Source: Nitrosomonas sp. | GTDB lineage: Bacteria; Pseudomonadota; Gammaproteobacteria; Burkholderiales; Nitrosomonadaceae | NCBI GenBank assembly: GCA_016721865.1 | Contig: JADKHF010000011.1 | Location: forward strand, 41,014 to 105,013 | DNA: 64,000 nt | Reading direction: 5' to 3' | Part shown: positions 28,332 through 37,317 of the stretch, piece by piece | Layout: each line of letters opens with the position of its first letter | How positions within the stretch are numbered: the first letter of the stretch is position 1 | Made by a program: the position numbers and the translations under genes | Notes under the pieces: model-generated | The model's database searches: none | What the model was told of the DNA's origin: nothing | What the model saw: the letters and a program-made list of their open reading frames with translations, nothing else

Positions 28332-29787
28332 TTCCAATATGAAATGAGTCTGAAGGGGGAGCATATTTCCACCAAGGAATGAGTCTGAAATTGAATTGCT
28401 GAATCGGTCATTATGCGAAGCATGGTGATCAATATGGAAGAAGCGAAGTTAAAGACCTTGTCGCAGATCAAGGCATTTCTGGACGGGACATCGGAGGTTA
28501 CATTTCGAGTTTCCAAGGGAGAGCGTAATCAGTTTATCGAGCGTGTGTTCAAGCGGTTTGGCTACGCCTCGCATGGCCGGGTAGAAAAAGGCGTATTGCT
28601 GCGATATATCGAGCGCATGACTGGGTTGTCACGGCAGCAAGTGACACGATTGGTACGACAATACCGCAAGGATGGGAAGCTATCTAAACACCCGCAGCGT
28701 GTTGCCCCAAAAAACGGCTTCACTCGCCGTTACACAGTGGCGGACGTAGCCTTTCTGGCCGAGATGGATGTGCTGCATAACACACTGTCCGGGCCTGCCA
28801 CCAAGAAGCTCATGGAGCGTGCGTTTCAAGTATTTGGTGATGTGCGCTTTGAGCGCCTGGCCGACATATCGGTTTCTCACCTGTACAACCTGCGTGGGAA
28901 CAAGCAGTACCAGAACAAACGACGGCATTGGACCAAGACAAACCCAACTGGGATTCCCATCGGCAAACGCCGCGCCCCGCAACCGAATGGTATTCCAGGC
29001 TATATCCGTATCGACAGCGTGCATCAAGGCGACCAGGATGGCGTCAAAGGCGTGTATCACATCAACGCGGTGGATTGTGTGACGCAGATGCAGTTCGTCG
29101 CCACCTGCGAGAAGATCAGTGAGGCGTATTTGCTGCCGGTCATCCGGCAGTTATTGGAAGGGTTTCCGTTTGTCATTCTCGGATTCCATTCGGATAACGG
29201 CTCGGAGTATATCAACTACAAGGTCGCGAAACTGCTGGAGAAATTGCTGGTTGAGTTCACCAAGTCACGGCCCCGTCATTCCAACGATAATGCACTGGCA
29301 GAATCCAAGAACGCATCGGTGGTGCGTAAGCATTTTGGCTATGCGCATATTCCGCAATACTGCGCCAGCTTGGTCAATGCCTTCTGTAATGAGTATCTTA
29401 ACCCTTACGTCAACTTTCATCGCCCGTGCTTCTTCCCGCAAACAATCACAGACGACAAGGGAAAAGAGCGCAAGAAATACCGCTACAAGGACATGAAAAC
29501 GCCTTATGAAAAATTCAAATCAATACCCGATGCTAGTCAATATCTCAAAGCTTGCGTGACCTTCGAACAACTGGATGCACAAGCAGCAAAAATGAGCGAC
29601 AATGATGCCGCCTTGGTATTGAACAACGCAAGAAAAAAGTTGTTTAAAGATATCTCTGCATTAATCAGGAAACAGGCTTAAGAAATATAATTAGCAAGGG
29701 CAAACCCCTATCAACCAGATCGAATCAGAAAACAGTTCAATTACTCAGATTCAAAACCCTTCCTTCAGACTCATTTCTGTATTGGAA
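28332..29787 (+). mobile_element. IS481/ISNCY-like insertion sequence
   Basis: Inverted ends: TTCCAATATGAAATGAGTCTGAAGG from 28332, against the complement of 29762-29787, TTCCAATACAGAAATGAGTCTGAAGG, share 23 or so matching positions allowing a one-base offset. The central word ATGAGTCTGAA occurs a second time just inside the left end at about 28378-28388, perhaps a second transposase binding site. No clear target duplication is visible. The transposase frame is whole, so it may still be active. Confidence 0.75.
28413..29681 (+). CDS. Integrase-core (rve) transposase
   Basis: The 422-residue protein has an N-terminal helix-turn-helix (GVLLRYIERMTGLSRQQVTRLVRQYRKDGKL, about 58-90) and an rve/DDE core: GYIRIDSVHQGDQD (D1), FVILGFHSDNGSEYINYK (D2) and SNDNALAESKN (E). 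A C-terminal basic tail ends in NARKKLFKDISALIRKQA. It cuts and pastes the surrounding element. Other in-frame starts (28422, 28434) are possible. Related proteins are usually annotated integrase catalytic domain-containing protein. No lesion is seen. Confidence 0.85.
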   Translation: MRSMVINMEEAKLKTLSQIKAFLDGTSEVTFRVSKGERNQFIERVFKRFGYASHGRVEKGVLLRYIERMTGLSRQQVTRLVRQYRKDGKLSKHPQRVAPKNGFTRRYTVADVAFLAEMDVLHNTLSGPATKKLMERAFQVFGDVRFERLADISVSHLYNLRGNKQYQNKRRHWTKTNPTGIPIGKRRAPQPNGIPGYIRIDSVHQGDQDGVKGVYHINAVDCVTQMQFVATCEKISEAYLLPVIRQLLEGFPFVILGFHSDNGSEYINYKVAKLLEKLLVEFTKSRPRHSNDNALAESKNASVVRKHFGYAHIPQYCASLVNAFCNEYLNPYVNFHRPCFFPQTITDDKGKERKKYRYKDMKTPYEKFKSIPDASQYLKACVTFEQLDAQAAKMSDNDAALVLNNARKKLFKDISALIRKQA

Positions 29788-30276
29788 TATACTGATTTGG
29801 CAATCTCTCAGTGATTCTCTAAATACTCATGTGTTGCTGCTGAATAATGTTTCTCAGTCAAAGGGGTAGAAACATGTCAGTGAAAAGGCGTTCTGATCTT
29901 AAAAATCATGAAAATCAAGAGCTTGTATAATAAATGATGTACTCTCTGCCCGCGACAACCTGTCGTACTCGGCTCCGTGCTTGTGAGTGCAGATTGCACA
30001 AGCCCCGGTACAATCTCGCATGAATGTCAGCTTTGCTAAGGGGAAAACCATCTGCATGATATTTCATTCAAAGTTACAGAATATGCATTGATATATTGCT
30101 GATTTAGCAGAATCAAATTTAGAAGAATCACTTGTTAATCAAGCTATCATCAGTTATGTTTACGGCGCTCCTAAATTATCTGACTAATACGGTCACCCAA
30201 TTAAATAAAGCGAATCCGATTGACTGACTGATAGATAGAATCTTAACTTCTTCATTGAATTGATAAAAGGATTGTT
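29788..30276. other. Intergenic region
   Basis: Nothing supportable as a gene. A GC-rich patch at about 29945-30020 stands out from AT-rich surroundings and includes a short imperfect hairpin (GTGCTTGTGAGTGCAGATTGCACAAGC region), which might be a relic or a small RNA; there is no further evidence. Confidence 0.35.
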
Positions 30277-30879
30277 ATGCTAACCGGGCCAAAATTGCCA
30301 TCCCGAAAATTTCCGATTGCAATTTGGGTCGGTGTTATCGCAGCTTTTATAGCGTTTGGAACGTTGTATCGCACAAGTTCGCAAGGTGATTCATCCGAAA
30401 CTTATCCGAAAGGCTTCCGCGGTGGGGCTTGCACCATAGAAACGGAAGCGTTAATTATCGGCTACTCGGGTTACTACCTCCCAGAAGATTTTGAATCATC
30501 TGAGGATACAATCCGATCGCCGTATGTACCCGTTCAATGCGGCAAAGTGCCTGAACCCGCCACACTTAATATTTCAATTGACCTATTGTACCCAGAATCG
30601 GCCCGCGATTTCCTGCTGGGACTGCGTTTAGTTCAAATAGAAATGGATGAGAACGAAAATCAGAAAGAACACGAAATGCTATCGGTACCCGCACAGCAAC
30701 ACCTATCGGGAGTGATCACACTGGCATTTAAGTTGCGTGAACCAGGACAGTATATTTTGTATTTAAATGGCAAAAATACCGAGGACAGAGGGCTTCAGGT
30801 AGAAATTCCTCTACAAGTGGGTTTGAATTGGAAAGATCATCTCAAAAAGAATTTCTCGACATTCTTAAAAAATCATTGA
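30277..30879 (+). CDS. Membrane-anchored protein of unknown function, similar to the 35.3-kb protein
   Basis: The 200-residue protein has one N-terminal membrane segment (FPIAIWVGVIAAFIAFGTLY, about 12-31) and an outside domain with two cysteines about 40 residues apart (GGACTIE and VQCGKVP). The C-terminal half, SGVITLAFKLREPGQYILYLNGKN then VEIPLQVGLNWKD, parallels the broken protein at 35344-35897 (DGVIKGEFNLDEGQYTLFVTGEG, YEYPLRVQMTNYKD). The start ATG follows AAAGGA. I know no family name. Location ahead of the sensor kinase and the amoC gene suggests a link to ammonia oxidation, which is inference only. Confidence 0.65.
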   Translation: MLTGPKLPSRKFPIAIWVGVIAAFIAFGTLYRTSSQGDSSETYPKGFRGGACTIETEALIIGYSGYYLPEDFESSEDTIRSPYVPVQCGKVPEPATLNISIDLLYPESARDFLLGLRLVQIEMDENENQKEHEMLSVPAQQHLSGVITLAFKLREPGQYILYLNGKNTEDRGLQVEIPLQVGLNWKDHLKKNFSTFLKNH

Positions 30880-31037
30880 CCATCCTATACACCCATCAAG
30901 ATAGCGTATATCCACAGTATTACGATATGCAAAGCGAGCAAATATATCGAAGCTCAGTTCTGGAACTAATCATGCTGCTCTCAAATATCTTACGCTGCTT
31001 ACCGCTATTAGCAGTATAAAAATTAAGGGGAGATTTC

Positions 31038-31242
31038 ATGGATGTTACTGGTATTGCAAATGTAGCCACAGCAATGGCTGGTGCAAGCACCAATCAGGCA
31101 GTCAGTATGCGGTTCCTAGAAAGGCGGTCGATCTGATCTGAATGCTGAGGGTGTTCTCGCTTTGATTGAGGCGATTTCAGATAACAGTTCCGAACAGAAT
31201 TTACCCACGCATCTTGGGAAAAATATTAATACCACCGCTTAG
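31038..31242 (+). pseudogene. YjfB-family (putative motility) small protein, double lesion
   Basis: ATG 31038 follows GGGGAGA. The protein starts MDVTGIANVATAMAGASTNQAVSM and ends NSSEQNLPTHLGKNINTTA, matching the small YjfB family (about 65 residues) whose end is LGxNINTTA. Between them the frame is lost: one G is missing in ATGCGG at about 31107-31110, and ATCTG is duplicated at 31131-31140. Reading around both gives AVLRKAVDLNAEGVLALIEAI, the expected middle. The two lesions together leave a net shift of +4. It is too short and broken to appear as an open frame. Confidence 0.78.
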
Positions 31243-31271
31243 CCGTAAACTCTTTCCAGCTACCGTACTGC

Positions 31272-31298
31272 AGCGCTACCTGAGTGGCGCTTTTTTTT
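31272..31298 (+). terminator. Rho-independent terminator
   Basis: AGCGCTAC (31272-31279) pairs with GTGGCGCT (31284-31291) with one G-U pair and a four-base loop, followed by a run of T to 31298. It ends the small YjfB-like gene transcript 29 bases after its stop. Confidence 0.82.
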
Positions 31299-31554
31299 GG
31301 AAATGCAATTTCCATCATTCTTCCGTAAAATTGGGGGTATACATTTAATATCCAGTTTCTTACTGTATTTGGCATTTTCATTTTCTCAACACTTCCTTAA
31401 AACTCCTCTCGCCGCTATCATTACTGAAGTTAAGATTGAATTCATGCAAGTCTCAGGATTAAGATTGCCGTATGAAAATTAGAAATTAACTTGCAATTTA
31501 ATCTGTTGGGCATGACGATTACCAACTGATCTCAACTTCATAACATAACTTCTC

Positions 31555-33461
31555 ATGATTTCCGAATCCAATTTTAGCCCGGATGCTTTCGATTCATTGG
31601 AATCCCAGAAAAAACGGCTTTGTCTTCTCAGCAAAACAGCCGAGATTGGCGATTGGTCTTATATTTTTAAGACAGGCATTACGATATGGTCAGAGTATCT
31701 TTATGACTTTTATGAATTAGATAAAAATCATAACTGCTCAACCCTACTTGCAAGCACTCATTTTTATCAGGGATCTGAGAAAGAAAAAATGCTCATATTG
31801 ATTGCGCATGTCACCGCAGAGAGAACTGAGCGAACTGAAGAATTTATGATTGTGATGAATGACGGCAGACTCAAATGGCACACCACAACCATTTACCCAA
31901 TGCTTGATGAACATGGAGACCTAATCGGTTTGTATGGCATTTTGCAAAATATCACAGAAAAAAAACAGGTAGCAGAAAATAAGAAGAAAGAACATCTTCT
32001 TTTCAATTATATACTCGACAGATTACCTATTGAACTGGTTGTAATGAACAAGGAAGGCCGCAATATCTATGCTAATGAAGCAGCCATTAAGAGCAAGGAA
32101 CGCCGTGGAATTATGATTGGAGCTAACCATAGCGAGCATAACGATCTTGGGAACTGGATCCCTGCTGTTGAATCCAGCCGTAATGAAGTCATGAAAGAAT
32201 GTATGGTTAATAAAGATCAGTGACTTTTGAAGAAAGGCTTACTGAGTCGGATAGCACAGAGCGAACCTATCTGCGCAACATGTATCCGCTTTTAGATGAG
32301 AACGGTGATGCAGAGTTTCTCATCGGATACGGTATGGATATCACTGCAAGAAAAAAAAGCGAACTGGAATTACAGCGAATGGCCATAGTTGCTGAAAAAA
32401 CCAATGGCATCGTGATGATTACCGATCCAGAAAAGCGCGTGATTTGGGTAAATAATAGTTTTGAAAAAATCTTGGGGTATAAGTCTGAAGAGGTGATTGG
32501 AATTGATCCGGGAATTTTTCTCCAAGGACCAGAAACTTCTATCGAAACAATCCGTGAAATCACCCGCTCGCTCCGGGATACAGGTACATTTTCCGGTGAG
32601 ATTCTGAATTATACAAAAAGCGGCGACAAGATCTGGCTCTATCTTAACATCGCTGCGGTTTATGATGATGCGGGAAAATTGATCAACTATGTGGCTGTTG
32701 AAAATGATATTACGCTAATAAAAATGGCGGAACAGCGGCTTCAAAAAGCCATGGAAAAAGAACGCGAACTCAACCGCTTCAAAACCCAATTCGTCAATCT
32801 GGCTTCACACCAATTCCGCACACCACTTGCAACCATTCGTTCCAGCATTGATCTACTGGACCTGAAAATGGAATCAACCAACCTCAGCGCTTCCTTTATC
32901 GAGTTCTTCCAGAAACACAAAACGACTATGGCAGAGGAAACAATGCGCATGACGGAACTGATGGAAAACATTCTGGATATTGGCCGGATTGACGAAGGCA
33001 AAATAGAATTATTCAAGAAGAATCACCCATTCCGGCAGTTTATGGATGCATTTGTTCAATCTAATATTGAACCCAATGGACAGCAGAGAATGCTGAACTA
33101 CCGTTTCGATGCACCAGATCGCATTATCAGTATGGATGAAATTCTGTTGCGGAATGTTTTACGCAATATTGTGTCGAACGCATTTAAATATTCCGAGGGC
33201 AAACAAGCGCCTGAACTTACTGTCATATTTTATGATAATGCTTATTTAATCACAATAAAGGATTATGGAATTGGTATTCCTGAAAAAGATCAACAATTTC
33301 TGTTCCAGTCGTTTTTCCGGGCATCCAATGCCAAGGTTTTTCCCGGGAGCGGACTGGGACTCATGATCGCCAGAAAATTAATCATAATTCACGGTGGCGA
33401 TATCAGTATTGCAAGTGACGCCGGAAGCGGTTGCACAGTAACAATTCAATTGCATATATAA
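31555..33461 (+). pseudogene. PAS-sensor histidine kinase, frameshifted near the middle
   Basis: The first frame (31555-32223) carries one PAC-type unit (HTTTIYPMLDEHGDLIGLYGILQNITE) and a second PAS start (LDRLPIELVVMNKEGRNIYANEAA). At 32218-32222 the frame ends in KDQ stop; adding one G (CAGTG to CAGGTG) continues it as VTFEERLTESDSTERTYLRNMYPLLDENGD. The rest has another PAS (about 32385-32720), the HisKA box with NLASHQFRTPLATI, and ATPase motifs NIVSNAFKYSEG, DYGIGIPEKD and GSGLGLMIARK. Restored length is about 635 residues, with no membrane segment. TGA and GTG overlap, so the C-terminal kinase part could still be made separately by re-initiation. The response regulator gene follows after 19 bases. 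Confidence 0.82.
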
Positions 33462-33480
33462 ATTGAAATAAACTGAAACA

Positions 33481-34176
33481 ATGGAAAATACGCTTATTCT
33501 TGTAATAGAAGATGAGAAAGCGCTACGTGAAAACATATCCGCAATAATTGCGCATTATGGTTTTCGCGTAATCAGCACACCTATCGGTGAGGAAGGAATA
33601 AGAATGGCATTGGAGTTTATTCCGGACATCATCATTTGCGATATCATGCTTCCTGGAATAGATGGTTTCGAAGTATTTGCCAGAGTAAAGCAGATACCAC
33701 AATTATTATCTACGGCATTTATTTTTCTTACCGTAAAATCGACCCGCACTGATACCCGTAATGGTATGAACATGGGCGCCGATGATTATCTCACCAAGCC
33801 ATTTACAAAGGAGGAATTGATCTGCAGCATAAGAGCACGGCTTGAGAAATTATCCAAGAAAAGCAAGCGCCAACTGGAGAAGGATGAATTGGTTGAGGCC
33901 ACACTTGGTAAAATGACAAGCCTCACTAAAGCAGAACGAAAAGTACTCAATGCGATATCAGAAGGATACACAACCCCACAAATTGCTCAAAAATTGTTTG
34001 TAAGCAAAAAAACAATAGAAAATCATCGCGTTAATATTTCCAGAAAACTCAATCTGAGCGGCCCCAATAGTCTGATCAGTTTTGCGCTGCGATTAAGAGC
34101 ACAGCAGTCGAGCAATCGCTCTCCTCCGGATAGCCCGCTACCAACTTTATTAAATAGACCTCGTTTCAATGAGTAA
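33481..34176 (+). CDS. Response regulator, receiver plus LuxR-type HTH
   Basis: The 231-residue protein has a receiver domain with acidic pocket ED at 10-11, phospho-acceptor Asp54 in IICDIMLPG, and Lys106 in LTKPF. A LuxR/NarL helix-turn-helix follows (about 148-205): LTKAERKVLNAISEGYTTPQIAQKLFVSKKTIENHRVNISRKLNLSG. A proline-rich tail ends it. It is the partner of the histidine kinase directly upstream and lies about 250 bases ahead of amoC on the same strand, so amoC is a plausible target. The gene is intact. Confidence 0.88.
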   Translation: MENTLILVIEDEKALRENISAIIAHYGFRVISTPIGEEGIRMALEFIPDIIICDIMLPGIDGFEVFARVKQIPQLLSTAFIFLTVKSTRTDTRNGMNMGADDYLTKPFTKEELICSIRARLEKLSKKSKRQLEKDELVEATLGKMTSLTKAERKVLNAISEGYTTPQIAQKLFVSKKTIENHRVNISRKLNLSGPNSLISFALRLRAQQSSNRSPPDSPLPTLLNRPRFNE

Positions 34177-34273
34177 TTCTTGGTCATTTGGGACGAATCT
34201 AAATCTCTTCATCATTCTTGCATTGACTAATTGCAATTATTTCTTTTGCTGAAAAAACTGTACTATGCAAAAA

Positions 34274-34293
34274 AATGAGTGGATCCACTCATT
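34274..34293. promoter_or_regulatory. 20-base perfect palindrome ahead of amoC
   Basis: AATGAGTGGATCCACTCATT is a perfect palindrome 129 bases before the amoC start and 97 bases after the response-regulator stop. It has no T-tract, so it is more likely a binding site for a dimeric regulator than a terminator. A link to the neighbouring LuxR-type regulator is a guess. Confidence 0.5.
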
Positions 34294-34422
34294 GTAAAAG
34301 AATCGCAATAGGCTATTCTTAACTGCGTAAAAAAGGGTTTATGAAGACAAACATCTTAATAGATAGTTGAACTTTAATAAATCTGTGCGCTGAATTAATT
34401 AACTAGATAAACGGAGGTTATG

Positions 34423-35229
34423 ATGGCAACAACTTATGGCACAACGAGCGCAAGTAAGGCGCTGACTATGACATGTCGCTGTGGTACGACTCAAAGTACT
34501 ACAAGCTGGGCATGCTAACCATGCTACTGGTAGCGATATTCTGGATCTGGTATCAAAGGACATTTGCTTATTCACATGGGATGGACTCGATGGAACCGGA
34601 ATTTGACAAGGTGTGGATGGGGCTGTGGCGAGTTCACATGACCTGATGCCTTTGTTTGCATTAGTCACCTGGGGCTGGATACTGAAGACCCGTGACACGA
34701 AGAGCAACTGGACAACCTGGATCCCAAGTTAGAGATTAAACGTTATTTCTACTGGATGATGTGGCTGGGAGTTTATCTGTTTGGTGTTTACTGGGGCGGC
34801 AGCTTCTTCACTGAGCAAGATGCATCGTGGCACCAGGTGATTATTCGTGACACCAGCTTTACGCCAAGTCACGTAGTGGTATTTTATGGTTCATTCCCGA
34901 TGTACATTGTCTGTGGTATAGCTTCATACCTGTACGCGATGACCCGTTTGCCACTGTATAGCCGCGGTACATCATTCCCGCTGGTTATGGCAATTGCTGG
35001 TCCATTGATGATTTTGCCAAACGTAGGATTGAATGAATGGGGTCATGCATTCTGGTTCATGGAAGAGCTGTTCAGTGCACCATTGCACTGGGGCTTTGTG
35101 ATTCTGGGCTGGGCAGGGTTGTTTTCAGGTGGTATTGCAGCACAGATTATCACCCGTTACTCCAACCTGACCGATGTTATCTGGAATAATCAAAGCAAAG
35201 AAATTCTGAATAACCGGATAGTTCCTTAA
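34423..35229 (+). pseudogene. amoC: Ammonia monooxygenase subunit C (single-copy amoC), three frameshifts
   Basis: GGAGG at 34413-34417 precedes ATG and MATTYGTTSASKA. Reading through single missing bases at about 34459-34461, 34642 (ACCTG for ACCCTG) and 34698 (ACGAAGAG for ACGGAAGAG) gives MSLWYDSKYYKLGMLTMLL, AYSHGMDSMEPEFDKVWMGLWRVHMTLMPLFALVTWGW and KTRDTEEQLDNLDPKLEIKRYFY. The 470 bases after that are open to the stop: FFTEQDASWHQVIIRDTSF, NEWGHAFWFMEE, ITRYSNLTDVIWNNQSKEILNN. Restored length is about 270 residues, normal for AmoC, an integral membrane subunit of the copper enzyme. No amoA or amoB follows, so this is the singleton copy known in Nitrosomonas (often called amoC3). Confidence 0.9.
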
Positions 35230-35254
35230 CCTCACTTGTGTGTTTGTAACAATT

Positions 35255-35285
35255 TTCCATGGCCTGTTTTAACCAGGTCATGGAA
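35255..35285 (+). terminator. Hairpin after amoC
   Basis: TTCCATGGCCTG and CAGGTCATGGAA form a stem with one mismatch around a seven-base loop, 26 bases after the amoC stop. No strong T-tract follows; it may stabilise or end the transcript. Confidence 0.55.
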
Positions 35286-35343
35286 CTAAAAGTGTGTAGC
35301 AATACTCCGTATAATATTGATTAATAAGTGTAGGGGGGGTTAT

Positions 35344-35897
35344 ATGATTAGACAAATAATAAAAATATGGGCTTCAGCAGCTATGCTTTCTGTAGCACTT
35401 AATTCTGGTTTAGCCTCTGCCCACGGCAAAGTATCTTTAGAAGCAGATGTTTGTGTACGCAATATATCAGGCAGCATGGTGCATTTGAGTACCTATCAGC
35501 CACAATACGATCCGGAAGCGGAATATTGTACTGGAATCCCTAAAGAGGGTGAAACTTTGTGGGTCTTGGATCTTGTTGATCAGGCACTGCGTGACATGCC
35601 AGTTATTATCAAAATCGTAAGGGGAGCGGCAAAGCCTTAAGTGATACTGTAACATCTTTGTATTCAACCAATCATTCAGATGGAGTCATTAAAGGTGAAT
35701 TTAATCTGGATGAAGGGCAATATACGTTATTTGTTACAGGAGAAGGTGTACCACCGCTACATTATGAATATCCATTGCGAGTACAAATGACCAATTACAA
35801 AGATACTTTCTTTGCTGCCGTGCCCTACATTATCACCATCTTGTTGCTCGCTTTGTTTACGGATAAATTACTGAAACGGCGAAGAATGCAGCACTGA
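35344..35897 (+). pseudogene. Exported, C-terminally anchored protein with N-terminal mature His; frameshifted
   Basis: ATG 35344 (ahead: AGGGGGGG) starts a signal peptide ending in LASA, so the mature protein would begin HGKVSLEADVCV. An N-terminal HG after signal cleavage is also seen in AmoB/PmoB, where the histidine binds copper; here this is only suggestive. The first frame stops at 35640. One missing G in the run at 35621-35624 restores IKIVRGSGKALSDTVTSLYSTNHSDGVIKGEFNLDEGQYTLFVTGEG and a C-terminal membrane helix (AAVPYIITILLLALFTDKL) with a basic tail RRRMQH. Restored length about 184 residues. It follows amoC by 115 bases and resembles the protein at 30277-30879. Confidence 0.72.
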
Positions 35898-35968
35898 TAA
35901 TTGTTTGCCTTAAGTTGAGAATACATCAGTGGCTTGCTATTTTTTTGATACCAAGCCACTGAGAAATA

Positions 35969-36229
35969 TTATCGTGGCGGCGGATTGCCGGGTGGTGGTA
36001 ACGGAGGTACAAAATTTGCTGGTAGCGTTGAAGTTCTCCTGTCTCTGCCGCCACTATTACTCGGTGGATTATTCATAATTCTGCCGTCAACGGGAACACG
36101 ATGCCCTTTGGCATACATACACTGAGTATAACTGATGTCGTATCGCTGCTGACTGGCGTACCCTGAAGTCGTAGCAGTGCTTGATCCAATCAGTCCTCCA
36201 CCCAACAATAACCCCGTGCCAGCACTCAA
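35969..36229 (-). pseudogene. Glycine-zipper lipoprotein, C-terminal part (cut by IS630)
   Basis: The minus strand reads SAGTGLLLGGGLIGSSTATTSGYASQQRYDISYTQCMYAKGHRVPVDGRIM, then a Pro/Gly-rich tail. The QRYDxxYxQCMYAKGHRVPV end is typical of YMGG/glycine-zipper envelope lipoproteins of proteobacteria. The N-terminal part of the same gene lies beyond the IS630 element, at 37223-37301. The stretch usually found between these parts (about 60-80 residues) is missing, so a deletion at about 36222 accompanied or followed the insertion. Confidence 0.7.
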
Positions 36230-37222
36230 GCTCGTTTGGTTGAGCGTGCAAAGATTGTGTTGGGCTGTCTGGCGGGCGAACGTAACGACCAGATTGCGGC
36301 ACGCATGAAGTTGCAGGCGAATACGGTAGCGATGTGGCGCAAGAGATTTATGGAGGGCGGCATCGCGGCGTTACATGACCGAGCGCGCAGTGGCAAGCCA
36401 CCCATCTACGATGCCAGCGACTTGCGCGATAGAATACGCAAACAGCTTGAACTTACTCCACCCGAAGGGCTTTCCAGTTGGGACGGAAGAACGCTAGCTC
36501 AGGCACTGGGCGTGTCAGATGACGCTATCTGGCGCATTCTTCGCAAGGAGGGCATTCAACTACGGCGCATGCGTTCTTGGTGCGTGAGTACTGATCCGGA
36601 ATTCGCGGCCAAAGCAGCAGATGTGATAGGCTTGTACCTGGGGCCACCCACCAACGCACTGGTTCTGAGTATTGATGAAAAGCCCATCGATTCAAGCCTT
36701 AGAGAGAAAAATTGGCTACGTTCATACCAGCAGCGGAAAAATCGTGCGCGGAATCAAAAGCACGTACAGACGTCACGGTACCGTCAATTTATTTGCCGCG
36801 CTGAACGTAGCCACTGGCGTAATCCAATCCAAGGTCACGGCAGTCAAGAAACGTCCAGACTTCCAGGCCTTTCTTGATGACGTAGTGGCTGAGGTGCCTG
36901 TCAACCAAGAAATTCACGTGATCTTGGACAACTACGCAACCCACAAGAGAAAATGATGACTGGCTAGCCCGTCATCCTAACGTCCACTTCCACTTCGCAC
37001 CTACTTCAGCAAGCTGGCTTAACCAAGTAGAAATTTGGTTTGGCATCTTTACACGCAAAACACTGAATGGGGCAAGCTTCCAAAGTACGGAGCAACTGAC
37101 GCAAGCCATCAAAGCGTTCGTGAAACACTACAATAAAACTGCTGCGCCGTTTATTTGGAGGAAGCGCGAGGTAAGAGGTGCTCAACTCAGAAATACAATC
37201 GTTAACTTATGCAATTAGACAC
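36222..37222 (+). mobile_element. IS630-family insertion sequence, 5'-truncated and frameshifted
   Basis: The transposase reads TQARLVERAKIVLGCLAGERNDQIAARMKLQANTVAMWRKRF (helix-turn-helix), a linker GLSSWDGRTLAQALGVSDDAIWRILRKEGIQL, and the DDE core LSIDEKPSIQALERK, IHVILDNYATHKRN, and PTSASWLNQVEIWFGIF. Two single-base insertions break it: CCC for CC at 36683-36685 and AAAA for AAA at about 36950-36954. The left end is missing; the right end (TTATGCAATTAGACAC, to 37222) is followed by TA, the usual IS630 target. It interrupts a lipoprotein gene on the opposite strand. Confidence 0.8.
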
Positions 37223-37301
37223 TAGGACCTGCTGGCAGGTGAACACATGCGGTTAGTAGACAAGCAATCAGTAGAATGAAGAGAATTCTGATTGTTAACA
37301 A
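37223..37301 (-). pseudogene. Glycine-zipper lipoprotein, N-terminal part
   Basis: TTG 37301 preceded by AGAGG opens LTIRILFILLIACLLTACVHLPAGPSV, a lipoprotein signal with LTAC lipobox. It is cut at the IS630 right end. The downstream remainder is at 35969-36229. The gene starts 17 bases after the stop of the His-rich secreted protein gene and was probably co-transcribed with it. Confidence 0.65.
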
Positions 37302-37317
37302 GCTTTACCTCTTTGCA

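Noticed and set aside
32220..33461. Histidine kinase C-terminal part as a separate intact gene starting at GTG 32220
   Set aside because: Adding one G joins it to the upstream PAS frame without gap, the start cuts a PAS/PAC unit, and there is no ribosome-binding site; re-initiation is possible but it is not a natural gene start.
36236..36956. Programmed frameshifting in the IS630 transposase
   Set aside because: Two separate single-base insertions are needed and the element has lost its left end, so decay is simpler.
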